The notes: generated by a model from the sequence alone, not told the origin. A DNA stretch of 44,540 nt from Streptomyces niphimycinicus (GCF_018883605.1 NZ_JAHLEM010000095.1:1-44540), one strand, 5' to 3'. Shown: positions 23,985 to 32,900, numbered from the stretch's first letter. Numbers and translations: made by a program.

Positions 23985-24057
23985 CCCCGCCACTTAACTC
24001 TCGGTACGATACGGAGGACCCCGCCACTTAGCAACCGCTTGGCAACCACTTGGCAAC
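23985..24057. promoter_or_regulatory. Repeat-rich NmrA/TetR intergenic control region
   Basis: CCCCGCCACTTA occurs at 23985-23996 and again at 24019-24030, 34 bp apart. The second copy runs into three tandem 11-bp units CRCTTRGCAAC at 24025, 24036 and 24047. The array ends just before the GGAGG of the TetR gene. The 11-bp period equals about one helical turn, fitting stacked regulator binding. Confidence 0.6.
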
Positions 24058-24071
24058 CCGGAGGTGACGCC

Positions 24072-24632
24072 ATGCCCGCCCAGCGCGCGGACGCCCGGCG
24101 CAACTACGAGCGCATCCTCGCCGTGGCCGAGGAGGAGGTCGCCGCGCACGGCGCCGACGCCTCCCTGGAACAGATCGCCCGCACCGCCGGAGTCGGCTCG
24201 GCCACCGTGCGCCGCCACTTCCCCACCCGAAGCGCCCTCCTGGAGGCCGTCTTCCGCGAACGGATCGAGGTCCTGGCCGCCCGCGCCCGGGAACTCGCGA
24301 AGGCGGAGGACGTACGGGCCGCGCTGCTGGAGTGGCTGGGCGAGCTCACCGTCTACTCCGCCTCGGTCCAGGGCCTGGCCACCGCACTGCTGCGCACCGG
24401 CGAACTCGCCCCGGAACATGCGAACCCCTGCGTGAACACCCTCACCGAGGCGGGCGGGCCACTGCTGCGGCGAGCCGAACGAGCCGGTGTGATGGCCCCC
24501 GGGGCCACCGCGGTCGACCTGGTCACCCTGATCGCCGGAATCGCACTCGCCACCCAACACCACCCGGACCCCGCCACCGAGGCGGACCGCCTGCTGGGCC
24601 TGGCCGTGGCGGGGATCAGCCCACGGGGGTGA
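24072..24632 (+). CDS. TetR-family transcriptional regulator
   Basis: 186 residues. The N-terminal HTH is clear: ARRNYERILAVAEEEVAAHGADASLEQIARTAGVGSATVRRHFPTRSALLEAVF. The ligand domain has the pattern of the SbtR-like C-terminal domain (LLEWLGELTVYSASVQGLATALL). ATG 24072 has GGAGG seven bases upstream. It probably represses itself and the divergent NmrA gene through the repeats directly upstream. Ligand unknown. Confidence 0.92.
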   Translation: MPAQRADARRNYERILAVAEEEVAAHGADASLEQIARTAGVGSATVRRHFPTRSALLEAVFRERIEVLAARARELAKAEDVRAALLEWLGELTVYSASVQGLATALLRTGELAPEHANPCVNTLTEAGGPLLRRAERAGVMAPGATAVDLVTLIAGIALATQHHPDPATEADRLLGLAVAGISPRG

Positions 24633-24713
24633 GCGCGCGGGGGTCGGCCAGGGGTCTCAACCCTCGCGCCCGGCAGGGGCGTTCCCCATGAAGGAAGTGT
24701 TCCTCACAAAGAA

Positions 24714-24752
24714 GACCGCACCCGGGCCACTCGGGGCGGCTCGGGTGCGGTC
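24714..24752 (-). terminator. Terminator in the sodN 3' untranslated region
   Basis: GACCGCACCCG (24714-24724) pairs perfectly with CGGGTGCGGTC (24742-24752), an 11-bp stem with a 17-nt loop, 23 bases after the sodN stop. On the minus strand TTCTTT follows. A processed 3' RNA would extend through the loop region. Confidence 0.8.
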
Positions 24753-24774
24753 CGGCGATGCAAGGGAAGAGCGG

Positions 24775-25170
24775 TCAGCCCTTCTTGGTCTCCCAGAAGA
24801 TCTTGTCGATCTGGGCGATGTAGTCCAGGGCCTTCTGCCCCGTGGCCGGGTCCGTCGAGCCCTTGGCCGCGCTCAGGGCCTTGAGGGTGTCGTTGACGAG
24901 CTGGTGCAGCTCCGGGTACTTCTCGAAGTGCGGGGGCTTGAAGTAGTCGCTCCACAGCACCGAGACATGGTGCTTGGCGAGCTCCGCGCGCTCCTCCTTG
25001 ATGGTGGTGGCGCGGGCGCGGAAGTGCGGGTCCTCGTTGGCCTGGTACTTCTCCTGGACGGCCTTGACGGACTCGGCTTCGATGCGGGCCTGGGCCGGGT
25101 CGTACACACCGCAGGGCAGGTCGCAGTGCGCGCTGACCTGAACCTTCGGGGCGAACAGGCGGGAGAGCAT
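24775..25170 (-). CDS. sodN: Nickel-containing superoxide dismutase
   Basis: 131 residues: a 14-residue propeptide (MLSRLFAPKVQVSA) and a 117-residue mature enzyme beginning with the nickel hook HCDLPCGVYDPAQA. His15, Cys16 and Cys20 of the precursor (His1, Cys2, Cys6 mature) bind nickel. The rest is the four-helix bundle typical of NiSOD hexamers. It dismutates superoxide and is induced by nickel. Propeptide removal is done by SodX, whose gene is divergent next door. ATG 25170 has GAAGGA upstream. In S. coelicolor the sodN 3' UTR yields a small RNA against sodF; a comparable UTR with hairpin is present. Confidence 0.98.
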   Translation of the reverse strand: MLSRLFAPKVQVSAHCDLPCGVYDPAQARIEAESVKAVQEKYQANEDPHFRARATTIKEERAELAKHHVSVLWSDYFKPPHFEKYPELHQLVNDTLKALSAAKGSTDPATGQKALDYIAQIDKIFWETKKG

Positions 25171-25330
25171 AGAGCTGTCCTTCCATTCGTGATCGTCTTC
25201 TCAGGTGCGAGATTACTCCGTGGGGGAAGGCTTTTCTCGGGTGCCCCGGGGGGCTTAGGTCAAAAGTCCGGTGTCAGGCTGGGATGCCTGGGATCGTGAT
25301 GGTGCGGGGTTGAGAACCGGAGGTGCCGTG

Positions 25331-25825
25331 ATGCGGGAGGAGCTGGGCGATCGTGGGCAGGAGTCCGACCGCGACCAGCGCGGACTGCTGCGGATCGGGC
25401 TCGCGGAGGTGTACAACCCGTCGATGCAGCCGACGCTGTACCCCGGCGACCAGTTGGTGGTCCGCTACGGGGCGCCGGTGCGGCCGGGGGACGTGGTGGT
25501 GGTGCGCCATCCGTTCCGGCAGGATCTGCTGATCGTCAAGCGCGCGGTGGAGCGGCGCGAGGGCGGTTGGTGGGTCAAGGGCGACAACCCGTATGTGGAG
25601 AACGACAGCCGGGAGTTCGGCGTCGTACCGGACGAGCTGGTGGTCGCCCGGGCATGGCTGCGGCTGCGGCCGCGGCCGGGCGCCGGGCGCCGGGGTCAGC
25701 GGTCCATGGCCGGGCTGGTCTTCTGGGCGGTCTCCGCCGTACGGCCGGTGGGCTCGCGGTCCTGGCGCCGGCTGCGCGCGGCCCCGGCCGACCGCTCGGC
25801 GTCCAGGCGTTTGCGCGCGCGGTAG
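25331..25825 (+). CDS. sodX: Nickel-type superoxide dismutase maturation protease SodX
   Basis: 164 residues, an S26 signal-peptidase-like fold without a clear membrane anchor. The catalytic Ser31 lies in VYNPSMQPTLYPGD and the general-base Lys70 in LLIVKRAVE; GGWWVKGDNPYVENDSREFG is the third conserved box. It trims the SodN propeptide to expose the nickel-binding His. ATG 25331 has GGAGG upstream; GTG 25328 is adjacent and equally possible. The basic C-terminal ~40 residues overlap a convergent gene by 130 bp, which is unusual. Confidence 0.92.
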   Translation: MREELGDRGQESDRDQRGLLRIGLAEVYNPSMQPTLYPGDQLVVRYGAPVRPGDVVVVRHPFRQDLLIVKRAVERREGGWWVKGDNPYVENDSREFGVVPDELVVARAWLRLRPRPGAGRRGQRSMAGLVFWAVSAVRPVGSRSWRRLRAAPADRSASRRLRAR

Positions 25826-26358
25826 GCGGCCACGTTGGCGCGGGTCGCGCAGCGGTCGGAGCAGTAGCGCCGGGATCGATTGGTCGAGGTGTCGAGATAG
25901 GCGTTGCGGCAGGGTGACGCCTCGCAGATGCCCAGCCGGTCGGCGCCCAGTTCGGTGAGGTGGAAGGCCAGCCCCATGGAGGCGGTGGCGGCGTATCCGG
26001 AGCCCGCGTTGGCGGCGTAGTCCGCGATATGCATATGCCAGTCGGGGCGGCCGTCGTCGTCACGGGTCTCATGGCCGGAGATCTGCGGGCTCACCGGGAA
26101 CTCGATCAGCAGCGCGTTCAGCAGGTCCACCGCCAGCACCTCGTCGCCGCCCGCCGCCGCCTCGAAGACGGCGCGCAGCCGGGCCCTGACCGATCTCAGC
26201 CGGGTGACATCGGCGTCCGTCGCCCGCCGGGCCGCCTGGCGGCTCTCCCCGAAGAGCGCCCGCACGGCCTCCACCGAGGTCAGGGTGTCGGTGCCGCGGC
26301 TTGGCTCCTCGCTGTTGACCAGGCGCACGGCGAGATCCGAGTAATAAGCCAGTTCCAC
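25696..26358 (-). CDS. CGNR zinc-finger domain protein (ABATE family)
   Basis: 220 residues. The N-terminal ABATE-like domain (~1-165) begins ELAYYSDLAVRLVNSEEP. The C-terminal CGNR zinc finger has CEASPCRNAYLDTS and RRYCSDRCATRANVAAYRARKR, with the four metal Cys present but the family's CGNR motif read as CATR. The family is regarded as a stress-linked transcriptional regulator in actinobacteria. GTG 26358 has AAGGA eight bases upstream. The last ~43 residues (Arg/Thr-rich) are encoded opposite the end of sodX. Confidence 0.88.
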   Translation of the reverse strand: MELAYYSDLAVRLVNSEEPSRGTDTLTSVEAVRALFGESRQAARRATDADVTRLRSVRARLRAVFEAAAGGDEVLAVDLLNALLIEFPVSPQISGHETRDDDGRPDWHMHIADYAANAGSGYAATASMGLAFHLTELGADRLGICEASPCRNAYLDTSTNRSRRYCSDRCATRANVAAYRARKRLDAERSAGAARSRRQDREPTGRTAETAQKTSPAMDR

Positions 26359-26482
26359 TTGTGGTCCTTACGACGGGGCATCTAGAGTCGGGTAAGAGGC
26401 GTTCTGCCTACGAGGGTATTACGGGGCGGCTGCCCCGGAGACGATGACGCATGGCTTACGACACATGGCTTGGAGGGGCTCG

Positions 26483-27259
26483 ATGACGGACACCGTCGCC
26501 GTGGCGGACTGGCAGGCGTGGCAGCGGAGCTGGGACCGGCAGCAGGAGTGGTACCTCCCCGATCGTGAGGAGCGGTTCCGGGTGATGCTCGACGCGGTCG
26601 AGGCCGTCGTCGGCCCGGAGCCGAGGATCCTCGACCTCGCATGTGGTACGGGCAGTATCTCGGAGCGGGCGCTGCGCAGGTTCCCGGGCGCCACCAGCAC
26701 CGGCGTGGACCTCGACCCCGCGCTGCTGACGATCGCCCGCGGCCACTTCGCGGCCGAGCCGCGCGCCGAGTTCGTGACCGCCGATCTGCGCGACCCCGGA
26801 TGGACCGGGCGGCTGCCGCACCGCAGGTACGACGCCGTGCTGACCGCCACGGCGCTGCACTGGCTGCGCTCGGACGAGCTGCGGGTGCTGTACGGGCAGA
26901 TCGCGGGCGTCGTACGGGAGGGCGGGGTGTTCCTCAACGCGGACCATATGCCCGATCCGGCCACGCCCCGGCTCAACGCCGCCGACCACGCGTTCCAGAA
27001 GGAGCGGCGGGCCCGGGCCCAGGCCGAGGGCGCGCAGGACTGGGTCCAGTGGTGGCAGGCCGCCGAACGGGACGAGGTGCTGGCCGGACCGGTGGCCGAG
27101 CGGTTCACGATCTTCGGCAACCCGGCCAACGGCGACCACGCGGACGGGGAGACGCAGTCCGTCGCCTGGCATGCCGAGGCGCTGCGCGAGGGGGGCTTCG
27201 GGGAGGCGCGGGCCGTATGGTGCTCGCCCTCGGACGCGATGGTGCTCGGGCTGAAGTAA
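26483..27259 (+). CDS. Class I SAM-dependent methyltransferase
   Basis: 258 residues. Motif I is ILDLACGTGSISERAL (residues ~50-65), the acidic motif II TGVDLDPALLTIARG, and motif III FVTADLRDPGW. YDAVLTATALHWL is the post-motif strand. The substrate cannot be deduced. ATG 26483 has TGGAGGGG upstream. It is followed by a strong hairpin and convergent transport genes. Confidence 0.9.
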   Translation: MTDTVAVADWQAWQRSWDRQQEWYLPDREERFRVMLDAVEAVVGPEPRILDLACGTGSISERALRRFPGATSTGVDLDPALLTIARGHFAAEPRAEFVTADLRDPGWTGRLPHRRYDAVLTATALHWLRSDELRVLYGQIAGVVREGGVFLNADHMPDPATPRLNAADHAFQKERRARAQAEGAQDWVQWWQAAERDEVLAGPVAERFTIFGNPANGDHADGETQSVAWHAEALREGGFGEARAVWCSPSDAMVLGLK

Positions 27260-27277
27260 CCCCGGTATGGAGTGCGC

Positions 27278-27311
27278 GAGGGCGGTGCGGGCAGGTGCCC
27301 GTACCGCCCTC
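27278..27311. terminator. Bidirectional terminator between methyltransferase and ABC transporter genes
   Basis: GAGGGCGGTGCGGGC (27278-27292) pairs with GCCCGTACCGCCCTC (27297-27311), 15 bp with one G-U position and a 4-nt loop. Confidence 0.8.
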
Positions 27312-27327
27312 ACGCCCGTGACAGCGC

Positions 27328-28089
27328 CTACAGCACCTTGGAGAGGAACGACTTCGTCCGCTCGTGCCGCGGATTGGTCAGCACCTCACGCGGGTGCCCC
27401 GACTCCACCACCACGCCGTCGTCCATGAAGACGACCGAGTCCCCGACCTCGCGGGCGAAGCCCATCTCGTGCGTGACGACGATCATCGTCATGCCGTCCT
27501 CCGCGAGCCCGCGCATCACATCGAGCACATCGCCGACCAGCTCCGGGTCGAGCGCCGAGGTGGGCTCGTCGAAGAGCATCAGCTTCGGCTCCATCGCCAG
27601 CGCCCGCGCGATCGCGACGCGCTGCTGCTGGCCGCCGGAGAGCTGGGAGGGGTAGTTGCCCGCCTTGTCGGCGAGGCCCACCCGGTCCAGCAGCTTCAGC
27701 GCGCGCTCCCGCGCGACCGCCTTGGTCTCGCCCTTGACCTGGACCGGCGCCTCGATCACGTTCTCCAGCGCGGTCATATGCGGGAAGAGGTTGAAGCGCT
27801 GGAAGACCATGCCGATGTCGCGCCGCTTCTCGGCGACCTCGCGGTCCTTCAGCTCGTAGAGCTTGTCGCCCTTCTGGCGGTAGCCGACCAGCTCGCCGTC
27901 GACGTACAGCCGCCCGGAGTTGATCTTCTCCAGGTGGTTGATGCAGCGCAGAAAGGTGGACTTGCCGGAGCCGGACGGGCCGATCAGGCAGAACACCTCG
28001 CGCGGCGCGACCTCGAGGTCGATGCCCTTGAGGACCTGCACCGGGCCGAAGGACTTGTGGACGCCTTCGGCCTTCACCATGGCGGTCAT
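27328..28089 (-). CDS. Polar amino-acid ABC transporter, ATP-binding subunit
   Basis: 253 residues. Walker [10 protein letters not shown] (37-45), Q-loop VFQRFNLF, signature LSGGQQQR, Walker [15 protein letters not shown] and the switch His in [14 protein letters not shown] are all intact. It is closest to GluA/GlnQ-type ATPases for glutamate/glutamine or related amino acids. The start overlaps the permease stop by four bases (ATGA), so translation is coupled. Last gene of a three-gene operon. Confidence 0.95.
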   Translation of the reverse strand: MTAMVKAEGVHKSFGPVQVLKGIDLEVAPREVFCLIGPSGSGKSTFLRCINHLEKINSGRLYVDGELVGYRQKGDKLYELKDREVAEKRRDIGMVFQRFNLFPHMTALENVIEAPVQVKGETKAVARERALKLLDRVGLADKAGNYPSQLSGGQQQRVAIARALAMEPKLMLFDEPTSALDPELVGDVLDVMRGLAEDGMTMIVVTHEMGFAREVGDSVVFMDDGVVVESGHPREVLTNPRHERTKSFLSKVL

Positions 28090-29024
28090 GCGCCGACACC
28101 TCCGGAGCGGTTGCTGAAGGAGAGCAGATTGGCCCGGACCCGCTGAAGCGGGGTGGCCGGCAGGCTGCGGCTCGAGCCGCGCGCGTAGTACCGCTCCAGG
28201 TAGTACTGGCCCACGCTCAGGACGGAGGTGAGGATCAGGTACCAGGCGGCCGCCAGGAAGAGCATCTCCGCCGTGGCACCGGAGTTCTGGCCGACCTCGG
28301 AGGTGGCCTGAAGCAGATCCCAGTACTGCACCGCGATCACCAGCGAGGTGGTCTTGAGCATGTTGATGAACTCATTGCCGGTGGGCGGCACGATCACCCG
28401 CATCGCCTGCGGCAGCACCACCCGGCGCAGCGTCTTGGCGTGGCTCATGCCGAGCGCCTGGGCGGCCTCGGACTGGCCCTCGTCGACCGACTGGAGGCCG
28501 GCCCGGCAGATCTCGGCCATGTACGCGGCCTCGTTCAGGCCCAGGCCCAGCAGGGCGGCCAGGAACGGGGTCATGAAGTCCGACCACTCGTCCTTGTAGA
28601 TCGGCATGATGTTGATGTAGTCGAACACCAGGCCGAGGTTGAACCAGACCAGCAACTGCACATAGACCGGGGTGCCGCGGAAGAACCAGATATAGCCCCA
28701 GGCGATGGAGGCGGTCACCGGGTTCTTCGACAGCCGCATCACGGCGAGGATGATGCCGAGGACCACCCCGAGCACCATCGCGAGGATGGTGATCCAGACG
28801 GTGTTGCGGACGCCCCTGAGGACCTCGCCGTCGAAGAAGTAGTCCGGGATGGCGCCCCAGTTCACATCGCCGCGGGCGAACGCGGAGATGAGCAGGAAGA
28901 GCACGGCGATGGTGATGACCGCGGAGACCCAGCGGCCGTAGTGCCGCACCGGGATGGCCTTGATGTTCTCCGGCGCCGGCGGCGGGGCGTCGACCGGACC
29001 CGCCTTTTCGATCTTTGTCGTCAC
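28086..29024 (-). CDS. Polar amino-acid ABC transporter, permease subunit
   Basis: 312 residues. A ~35-residue cytoplasmic N-terminal tail is followed by hydrophobic helices. The His/Glu/Gln permease motif ETALAM-like region reads [29 protein letters not shown], and the EAA loop [30 protein letters not shown] is complete. Only one permease gene is present, so it probably forms a homodimer. GTG 29024 has GAAAGG upstream. A 43-bp gap separates it from the binding-protein gene. Confidence 0.94.
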   Translation of the reverse strand: MTTKIEKAGPVDAPPPAPENIKAIPVRHYGRWVSAVITIAVLFLLISAFARGDVNWGAIPDYFFDGEVLRGVRNTVWITILAMVLGVVLGIILAVMRLSKNPVTASIAWGYIWFFRGTPVYVQLLVWFNLGLVFDYINIMPIYKDEWSDFMTPFLAALLGLGLNEAAYMAEICRAGLQSVDEGQSEAAQALGMSHAKTLRRVVLPQAMRVIVPPTGNEFINMLKTTSLVIAVQYWDLLQATSEVGQNSGATAEMLFLAAAWYLILTSVLSVGQYYLERYYARGSSRSLPATPLQRVRANLLSFSNRSGGVGA

Positions 29025-29067
29025 GGATGGTGCCTTTCAGCGCGAGCGCGGACGGGGGAGGGCCGGA

Positions 29068-30021
29068 TCACTTGCCGCCGTTGATGATGGCCTTGGTGAC
29101 CGCGCCTTCCTTGACGCCCCACTTCGCGATGATCTTGTCGTAGTCGCCGTTCGCGATGATCAGGGCGAGGGCCTGCTTGATGGCATCGCGCAACTGGGTG
29201 TTCTTCTTGGCGATGGCCATGCCGTACGGGGCCGCCTCCACCTGGTCGCCGACCAGCTCGAAGTCCTTGCCGCCGCCGGAGGTCTTCACCGCGTACGCGG
29301 CGACCGGGAAGTCGCTGGCGCCGGCGATGGCGCCACCGCCGCGCAGCCGGGTCTGGGCCTCGGTGTCATTGCCGAACGCCTCGACCGAGACCTTGCCCTT
29401 GCCCTTCTTCTGGCACGTCTTCGACTGGGACTTGGCCAGGTCGTGGGAGACGGTGCCGCGCTGCACGACGATCTTCTTGCCGCACAGGTCGTCCCACGTC
29501 TTGATGCCCGTGTTGGCGCCCTTCTTGGTGTAGATCGAGACACCCGCGGTGAAGTAGTCGACGAAGTCGACGCCCTCGCCCGCCTTCTTGCCGGTGTCCG
29601 GGTCGACACCCTCCTGGCGGCCCTTGTTGTCGGTCATGGCCGACATGGCGATGTCGTAACGCTTGGAGCGCAGGCCCGAGAGCAGGGTGTCGAAGGTGCC
29701 GTTGTTGAACTCGAACTTCACCCCGAGCTGCTTGCCGAGGGCGTCGGCGATGTCCGGGTCGATGCCCATGACCTCGCCGTTCTTCTTGAACTCGACCGGC
29801 GGGTAGTTGATGTCCGAGCCGACCTTGATGACCTTGGCGCTCTGGATCTCCTTGGGGAGCTGGTTGAAGAGCGGGGCCGCGTTGGTGTTCGACCCGCCGG
29901 TGGCCTTGTCGGTCTGGTCACCGCAGCCCGTCAGCAGCAAGGCACCTGCCACCGCTATCGCGCCGACGGAGGCCATCCGGGACTTCAGGGTGGCCCCACG
30001 GGGCGTGAAGCTGGCGGTCAT
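29068..30021 (-). CDS. Amino-acid ABC transporter substrate-binding lipoprotein
   Basis: 317 residues. The signal peptide ends with a lipobox LLTGC (Cys at ~33), so the protein is anchored outside the membrane. The SBP_bac_3 fold begins KVIKVGSDINYPPVEFKKNGEVMGIDPDIADALGKQLG and includes MSAMTDNKGRQ and GTVSHDLAKSQS. It delivers a polar amino acid to the permease; specificity is not readable. ATG 30021 has GGAGGA upstream. First gene of the operon, so the promoter should lie just above 30021. Confidence 0.95.
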   Translation of the reverse strand: MTASFTPRGATLKSRMASVGAIAVAGALLLTGCGDQTDKATGGSNTNAAPLFNQLPKEIQSAKVIKVGSDINYPPVEFKKNGEVMGIDPDIADALGKQLGVKFEFNNGTFDTLLSGLRSKRYDIAMSAMTDNKGRQEGVDPDTGKKAGEGVDFVDYFTAGVSIYTKKGANTGIKTWDDLCGKKIVVQRGTVSHDLAKSQSKTCQKKGKGKVSVEAFGNDTEAQTRLRGGGAIAGASDFPVAAYAVKTSGGGKDFELVGDQVEAAPYGMAIAKKNTQLRDAIKQALALIIANGDYDKIIAKWGVKEGAVTKAIINGGK

Positions 30022-30529
30022 GCTGGTTCCTCCGGCAGGGTGAGGGGGCGAGATCTCGGGAACACGTTTGTGGGTGTCGCGATCTCGTGTGATTGGGGCA
30101 TCTTGTCATCGGACGGGCCCGTGCGGGCCGCCGGCCATGTCAAAATCGGATAACGGGCGATCCCCGTGGTGCACAACCGGACAGCGGCACCGGCCGGACA
30201 GCGGCGGCCGGAGACGCGGGGCGGGCTCATGATCACGCGGAGAACAGCGCGTGACGGAGGTATGGACTTTCCCTAGAGATTCGCCTGCCTTCAGCCTCAA
30301 TGCCTGGTTTTCCGGTGTCATCGCACCAGAACTCGCTCGTCGCTCGACGCGCGCTTCAGGTAGAACAGACGGCACCCCTCACCCGGGGCTCAGGGCGTGT
30401 GTGCGACGCGCCCGGCGTCCGTACCCAGACCCATGCGGTGGTCATCCGCTGAATGGGACGACGCGGTGCCCGCCCGCTCCGAACCTGGGGCGGATACCCT
30501 CGACAGAAAAACGACAAAGGGGTCAAACA
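30022..30529. other. Divergent control region without a gene (508 bp)
   Basis: Separates the amino-acid transporter operon from the malic enzyme gene. Open frames here lack coding signature and ribosome-binding sites. No clear operator or hairpin was found; promoters for both directions must lie inside. It is the longest non-coding stretch in the window. Confidence 0.5.
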
Positions 30530-31762
30530 GTGGCAGCGGAGATGGTCAATCCTCGCAGCGACAGCACAAGCGGCAGTGGCGACGGAGCCGACGGCGTGAC
30601 CGGCGAAGAGCCCTTCGATCCGGCTTTCGCCCTGCACCGCGGCGGCAAGATGGCCGTCCAGGCGACCGTGCCCGTGCGCGACCGGGACGATCTGTCCCTC
30701 GCGTACACACCGGGCGTGGCCAAGGTGTGCAGCGCCATCGCCGAGCAGCCCGAGCTGGTCCACGACTACACCTGGAAGTCCCAGGTCGTCGCCGTGGTGA
30801 CGGACGGCAGCGCGGTGCTGGGGCTCGGTGACATCGGCCCGGAGGCGTCCCTCCCGGTCATGGAGGGCAAGGCGATCCTCTTCAAGCAGTTCGGCGGGGT
30901 GGACGCGGTGCCGATCGCGCTCGACTGCCGGGACGTGGACGAGATCGTGGAGACCGTCGCCCGGCTCGCGCCCTCGTTCGGCGGCGTCAACCTGGAGGAC
31001 ATCTCCGCGCCCCGCTGCTTCGAGATCGAGCGCAAGCTCCAGGAGCGGGTCGACATCCCGATCTTCCATGACGACCAGCACGGCACGGCGGTGGTCACCC
31101 TCGCCGCGCTGCGCAACGCCGCCCGGCTGACGGACCGCGCGCTGGGCCAGCTCCGCGCCGTCATCTCCGGCGCCGGCGCCGCCGGTGTGGCCATCGCCCG
31201 GATCCTCACCGAGGCGGGCATCGGCGATGTCGCCGTGTGCGACCGCAAGGGCGTCGTCTCGCAGGACCGCGAGGACCTCACCGACGTCAAGCGCGAGCTG
31301 GCCGGGTTCACCAACAAGGCCGGGCTCACCGGATCCCTGGAGGCCGCGCTGGACGGCGCCGACGTCTTCATCGGCGTCAGCGGCGGCACGGTGCCGGAGG
31401 ACGCGGTGGCGAAGATGGCCTCCGGCGCCTTCATCTTCGCGATGGCCAACCCCAACCCGGAGATCCACCCGGACGTCGCCCACCGGTACGCGGCCGTGGT
31501 CGCCACTGGGCGCAGCGACTTCCCGAACCAGATCAACAACGTGCTCGCCTTCCCCGGCATCTTCGCGGGCGCCCTCCAGGTCCGGGCCTCCCGGATCACC
31601 GAGGGCATGAAGCTCGCGGCCGCCGAGGCGCTGGCCGCGGTGGTGGCCGATGAGCTGAGCGCGGACAAGGTGATCCCCTCGCCGTTCGACGACCGGGTCG
31701 CCCCCGCCGTGACCGCGGCCGTCGCCGCGGCCGCCCGCGCGGAGGGCGTCGCCCGCCGCTGA
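30530..31762 (+). CDS. NAD(P)-dependent malic enzyme
   Basis: 410 residues, the short bacterial form without a phosphotransacetylase domain. Catalytic motifs: [11 protein letters not shown] (Tyr), [21 protein letters not shown] (Lys), [17 protein letters not shown] (metal Glu/Asp), [11 protein letters not shown] (Asp), and the Rossmann loop [14 protein letters not shown]. It decarboxylates malate to pyruvate and supplies NAD(P)H, feeding lipid and polyketide synthesis. The GTG at 30530 has AAAGGGG eight bases upstream; ATG 30542 is an alternative four codons in. NAD or NADP preference cannot be decided here. Confidence 0.95.
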   Translation: MAAEMVNPRSDSTSGSGDGADGVTGEEPFDPAFALHRGGKMAVQATVPVRDRDDLSLAYTPGVAKVCSAIAEQPELVHDYTWKSQVVAVVTDGSAVLGLGDIGPEASLPVMEGKAILFKQFGGVDAVPIALDCRDVDEIVETVARLAPSFGGVNLEDISAPRCFEIERKLQERVDIPIFHDDQHGTAVVTLAALRNAARLTDRALGQLRAVISGAGAAGVAIARILTEAGIGDVAVCDRKGVVSQDREDLTDVKRELAGFTNKAGLTGSLEAALDGADVFIGVSGGTVPEDAVAKMASGAFIFAMANPNPEIHPDVAHRYAAVVATGRSDFPNQINNVLAFPGIFAGALQVRASRITEGMKLAAAEALAAVVADELSADKVIPSPFDDRVAPAVTAAVAAAARAEGVARR

Positions 31763-31816
31763 CGCTCGCCGCTGACGCCCGCCAGGGCCCAGGCGCCGTT
31801 ACGGGCTGTGCCAACA

Positions 31817-31857
31817 CGGGCCGGTCCGCCCCTCAGCCGGAGGGGCGGACCGGCCCG
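31817..31857 (+). terminator. Strong hairpin after the malic enzyme gene
   Basis: CGGGCCGGTCCGCCCCTC (31817-31834) pairs perfectly with 31840-31857, an 18-bp stem with a 5-nt loop. Confidence 0.8.
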
Positions 31858-31924
31858 TCGGCTTGTGCGCGGCGGGCGAGCGGGGTCACACCGTGGCATG
31901 GTTTCGCGGGGTCGCCGTGCGGCC

Positions 31925-31937
31925 TAAGGTCGGGATC
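31925..31937 (+). promoter_or_regulatory. -10 element for the MDR dehydrogenase gene, leaderless
   Basis: TAAGGT (31925-31930) predicts +1 at 31937, one base before the ATG. Confidence 0.4.
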
Positions 31938-32900
31938 ATGTTCGCTGCCTATGCCGCACGTATCGACCGTGACCAGCCGCTGAGCGGCCTCGAACTGGGG
32001 GAACGCCCCGATCCGCAGGCCCGGCCCGGCTGGACGACCGTGAACGTCAAGGCCGCCTCGCTCAACCACCACGACCTGTGGTCGCTGCGCGGTGTGGGGC
32101 TCGGCGAGGAATCGCTTCCGATGATCCTCGGCTGCGACGCGGCCGGGATCGACGAGGACGGCAACGAGGTGGTCCTCCACTCCGTCATCGGCCAGAGCGG
32201 ACACGGCGTCGGCCCGAAGGAGCCCCGCTCCATCCTCACCGAGCGCTACCAGGGCACCTTCGCCGAGAAGGTGACCGTCCCGAGCTGGAATCTGCTGGCC
32301 AAGCCCAAGGAGCTGTCCTTCGAGGAGGCCGCCTGTCTGCCCACGGCCTGGCTGACCGCGTACCGCATGCTGTTCACCAACGCGGGGGTGCGCCCCGGCG
32401 ACAGCGTCCTGGTCCAGGGCGCGGGCGGCGGGGTGGCCACCGCCGCGATCGTGCTGGGCGCGGCGGCCGGGCTGCGGATGCTGGCCACCAGCCGTGACGA
32501 GGCCAAGCGGGCCCGCGCCATCGAGCTGGGCGCCGAGAGCGCGTACGAACCGGGGGAGCGGCTGCCGCGCCGGGTGGACGCCGTGATCGAGACGGTGGGC
32601 GCCGCGACCTGGTCGCATTCGGTGAAGTCCCTCAAGCCCGGCGGCACCCTGGTGATTTCCGGCGCCACCAGCGGCCCCAACCCGAAGGCCACCGAGCTCA
32701 ACCGGATCTTCTTCCTGGAGCTGAAGGTCGTCGGCTCCACGATGGGCGGGAAGGACGAGCTGGAGGACCTGCTGAGCTTCTGCGCCGCCCACGGTGTACG
32801 ACCGGTGATCGACTCGGTGCTGCCGCTGGACCGGGCCCGTGAGGGGTTCGCGAAGATGGCGGGCGGCGATCTGTTCGGCAAGGTCGTATTGACGGTCTGA
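31938..32900 (+). CDS. Zinc-binding-type MDR alcohol dehydrogenase / quinone reductase-like
   Basis: 320 residues of the medium-chain dehydrogenase fold. The N-terminal GroES-like half has VNVKAASLNHHDLWSLRGVG and ILGCDAAGIDEDGNEV. The nucleotide-binding loop is VLVQGAGGGVATAAIVLGAA near residues 155-174. The structural-zinc Cys cluster is missing, so it is likely a one-zinc or zinc-free NADPH-dependent member. Substrate unknown. ATG 31938 is placed by its -10 box. Confidence 0.9.
   Translation: MFAAYAARIDRDQPLSGLELGERPDPQARPGWTTVNVKAASLNHHDLWSLRGVGLGEESLPMILGCDAAGIDEDGNEVVLHSVIGQSGHGVGPKEPRSILTERYQGTFAEKVTVPSWNLLAKPKELSFEEAACLPTAWLTAYRMLFTNAGVRPGDSVLVQGAGGGVATAAIVLGAAAGLRMLATSRDEAKRARAIELGAESAYEPGERLPRRVDAVIETVGAATWSHSVKSLKPGGTLVISGATSGPNPKATELNRIFFLELKVVGSTMGGKDELEDLLSFCAAHGVRPVIDSVLPLDRAREGFAKMAGGDLFGKVVLTV

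Noticed and set aside
24025..24057. 11-bp iterons as a replication or plasmid origin
   Set aside because: Only three short copies in a promoter region, with no replication gene nearby; regulator binding is simpler.
27386..28099. Second minus-strand frame over the ABC ATPase
   Set aside because: Frame-shifted shadow; all ABC motifs are in the other frame.
30251..30529. In-frame upstream extension of the malic enzyme from a GTG at 30251
   Set aside because: The extra ~93 residues are compositionally random, lack a ribosome-binding site and precede a well-supported start at 30530.
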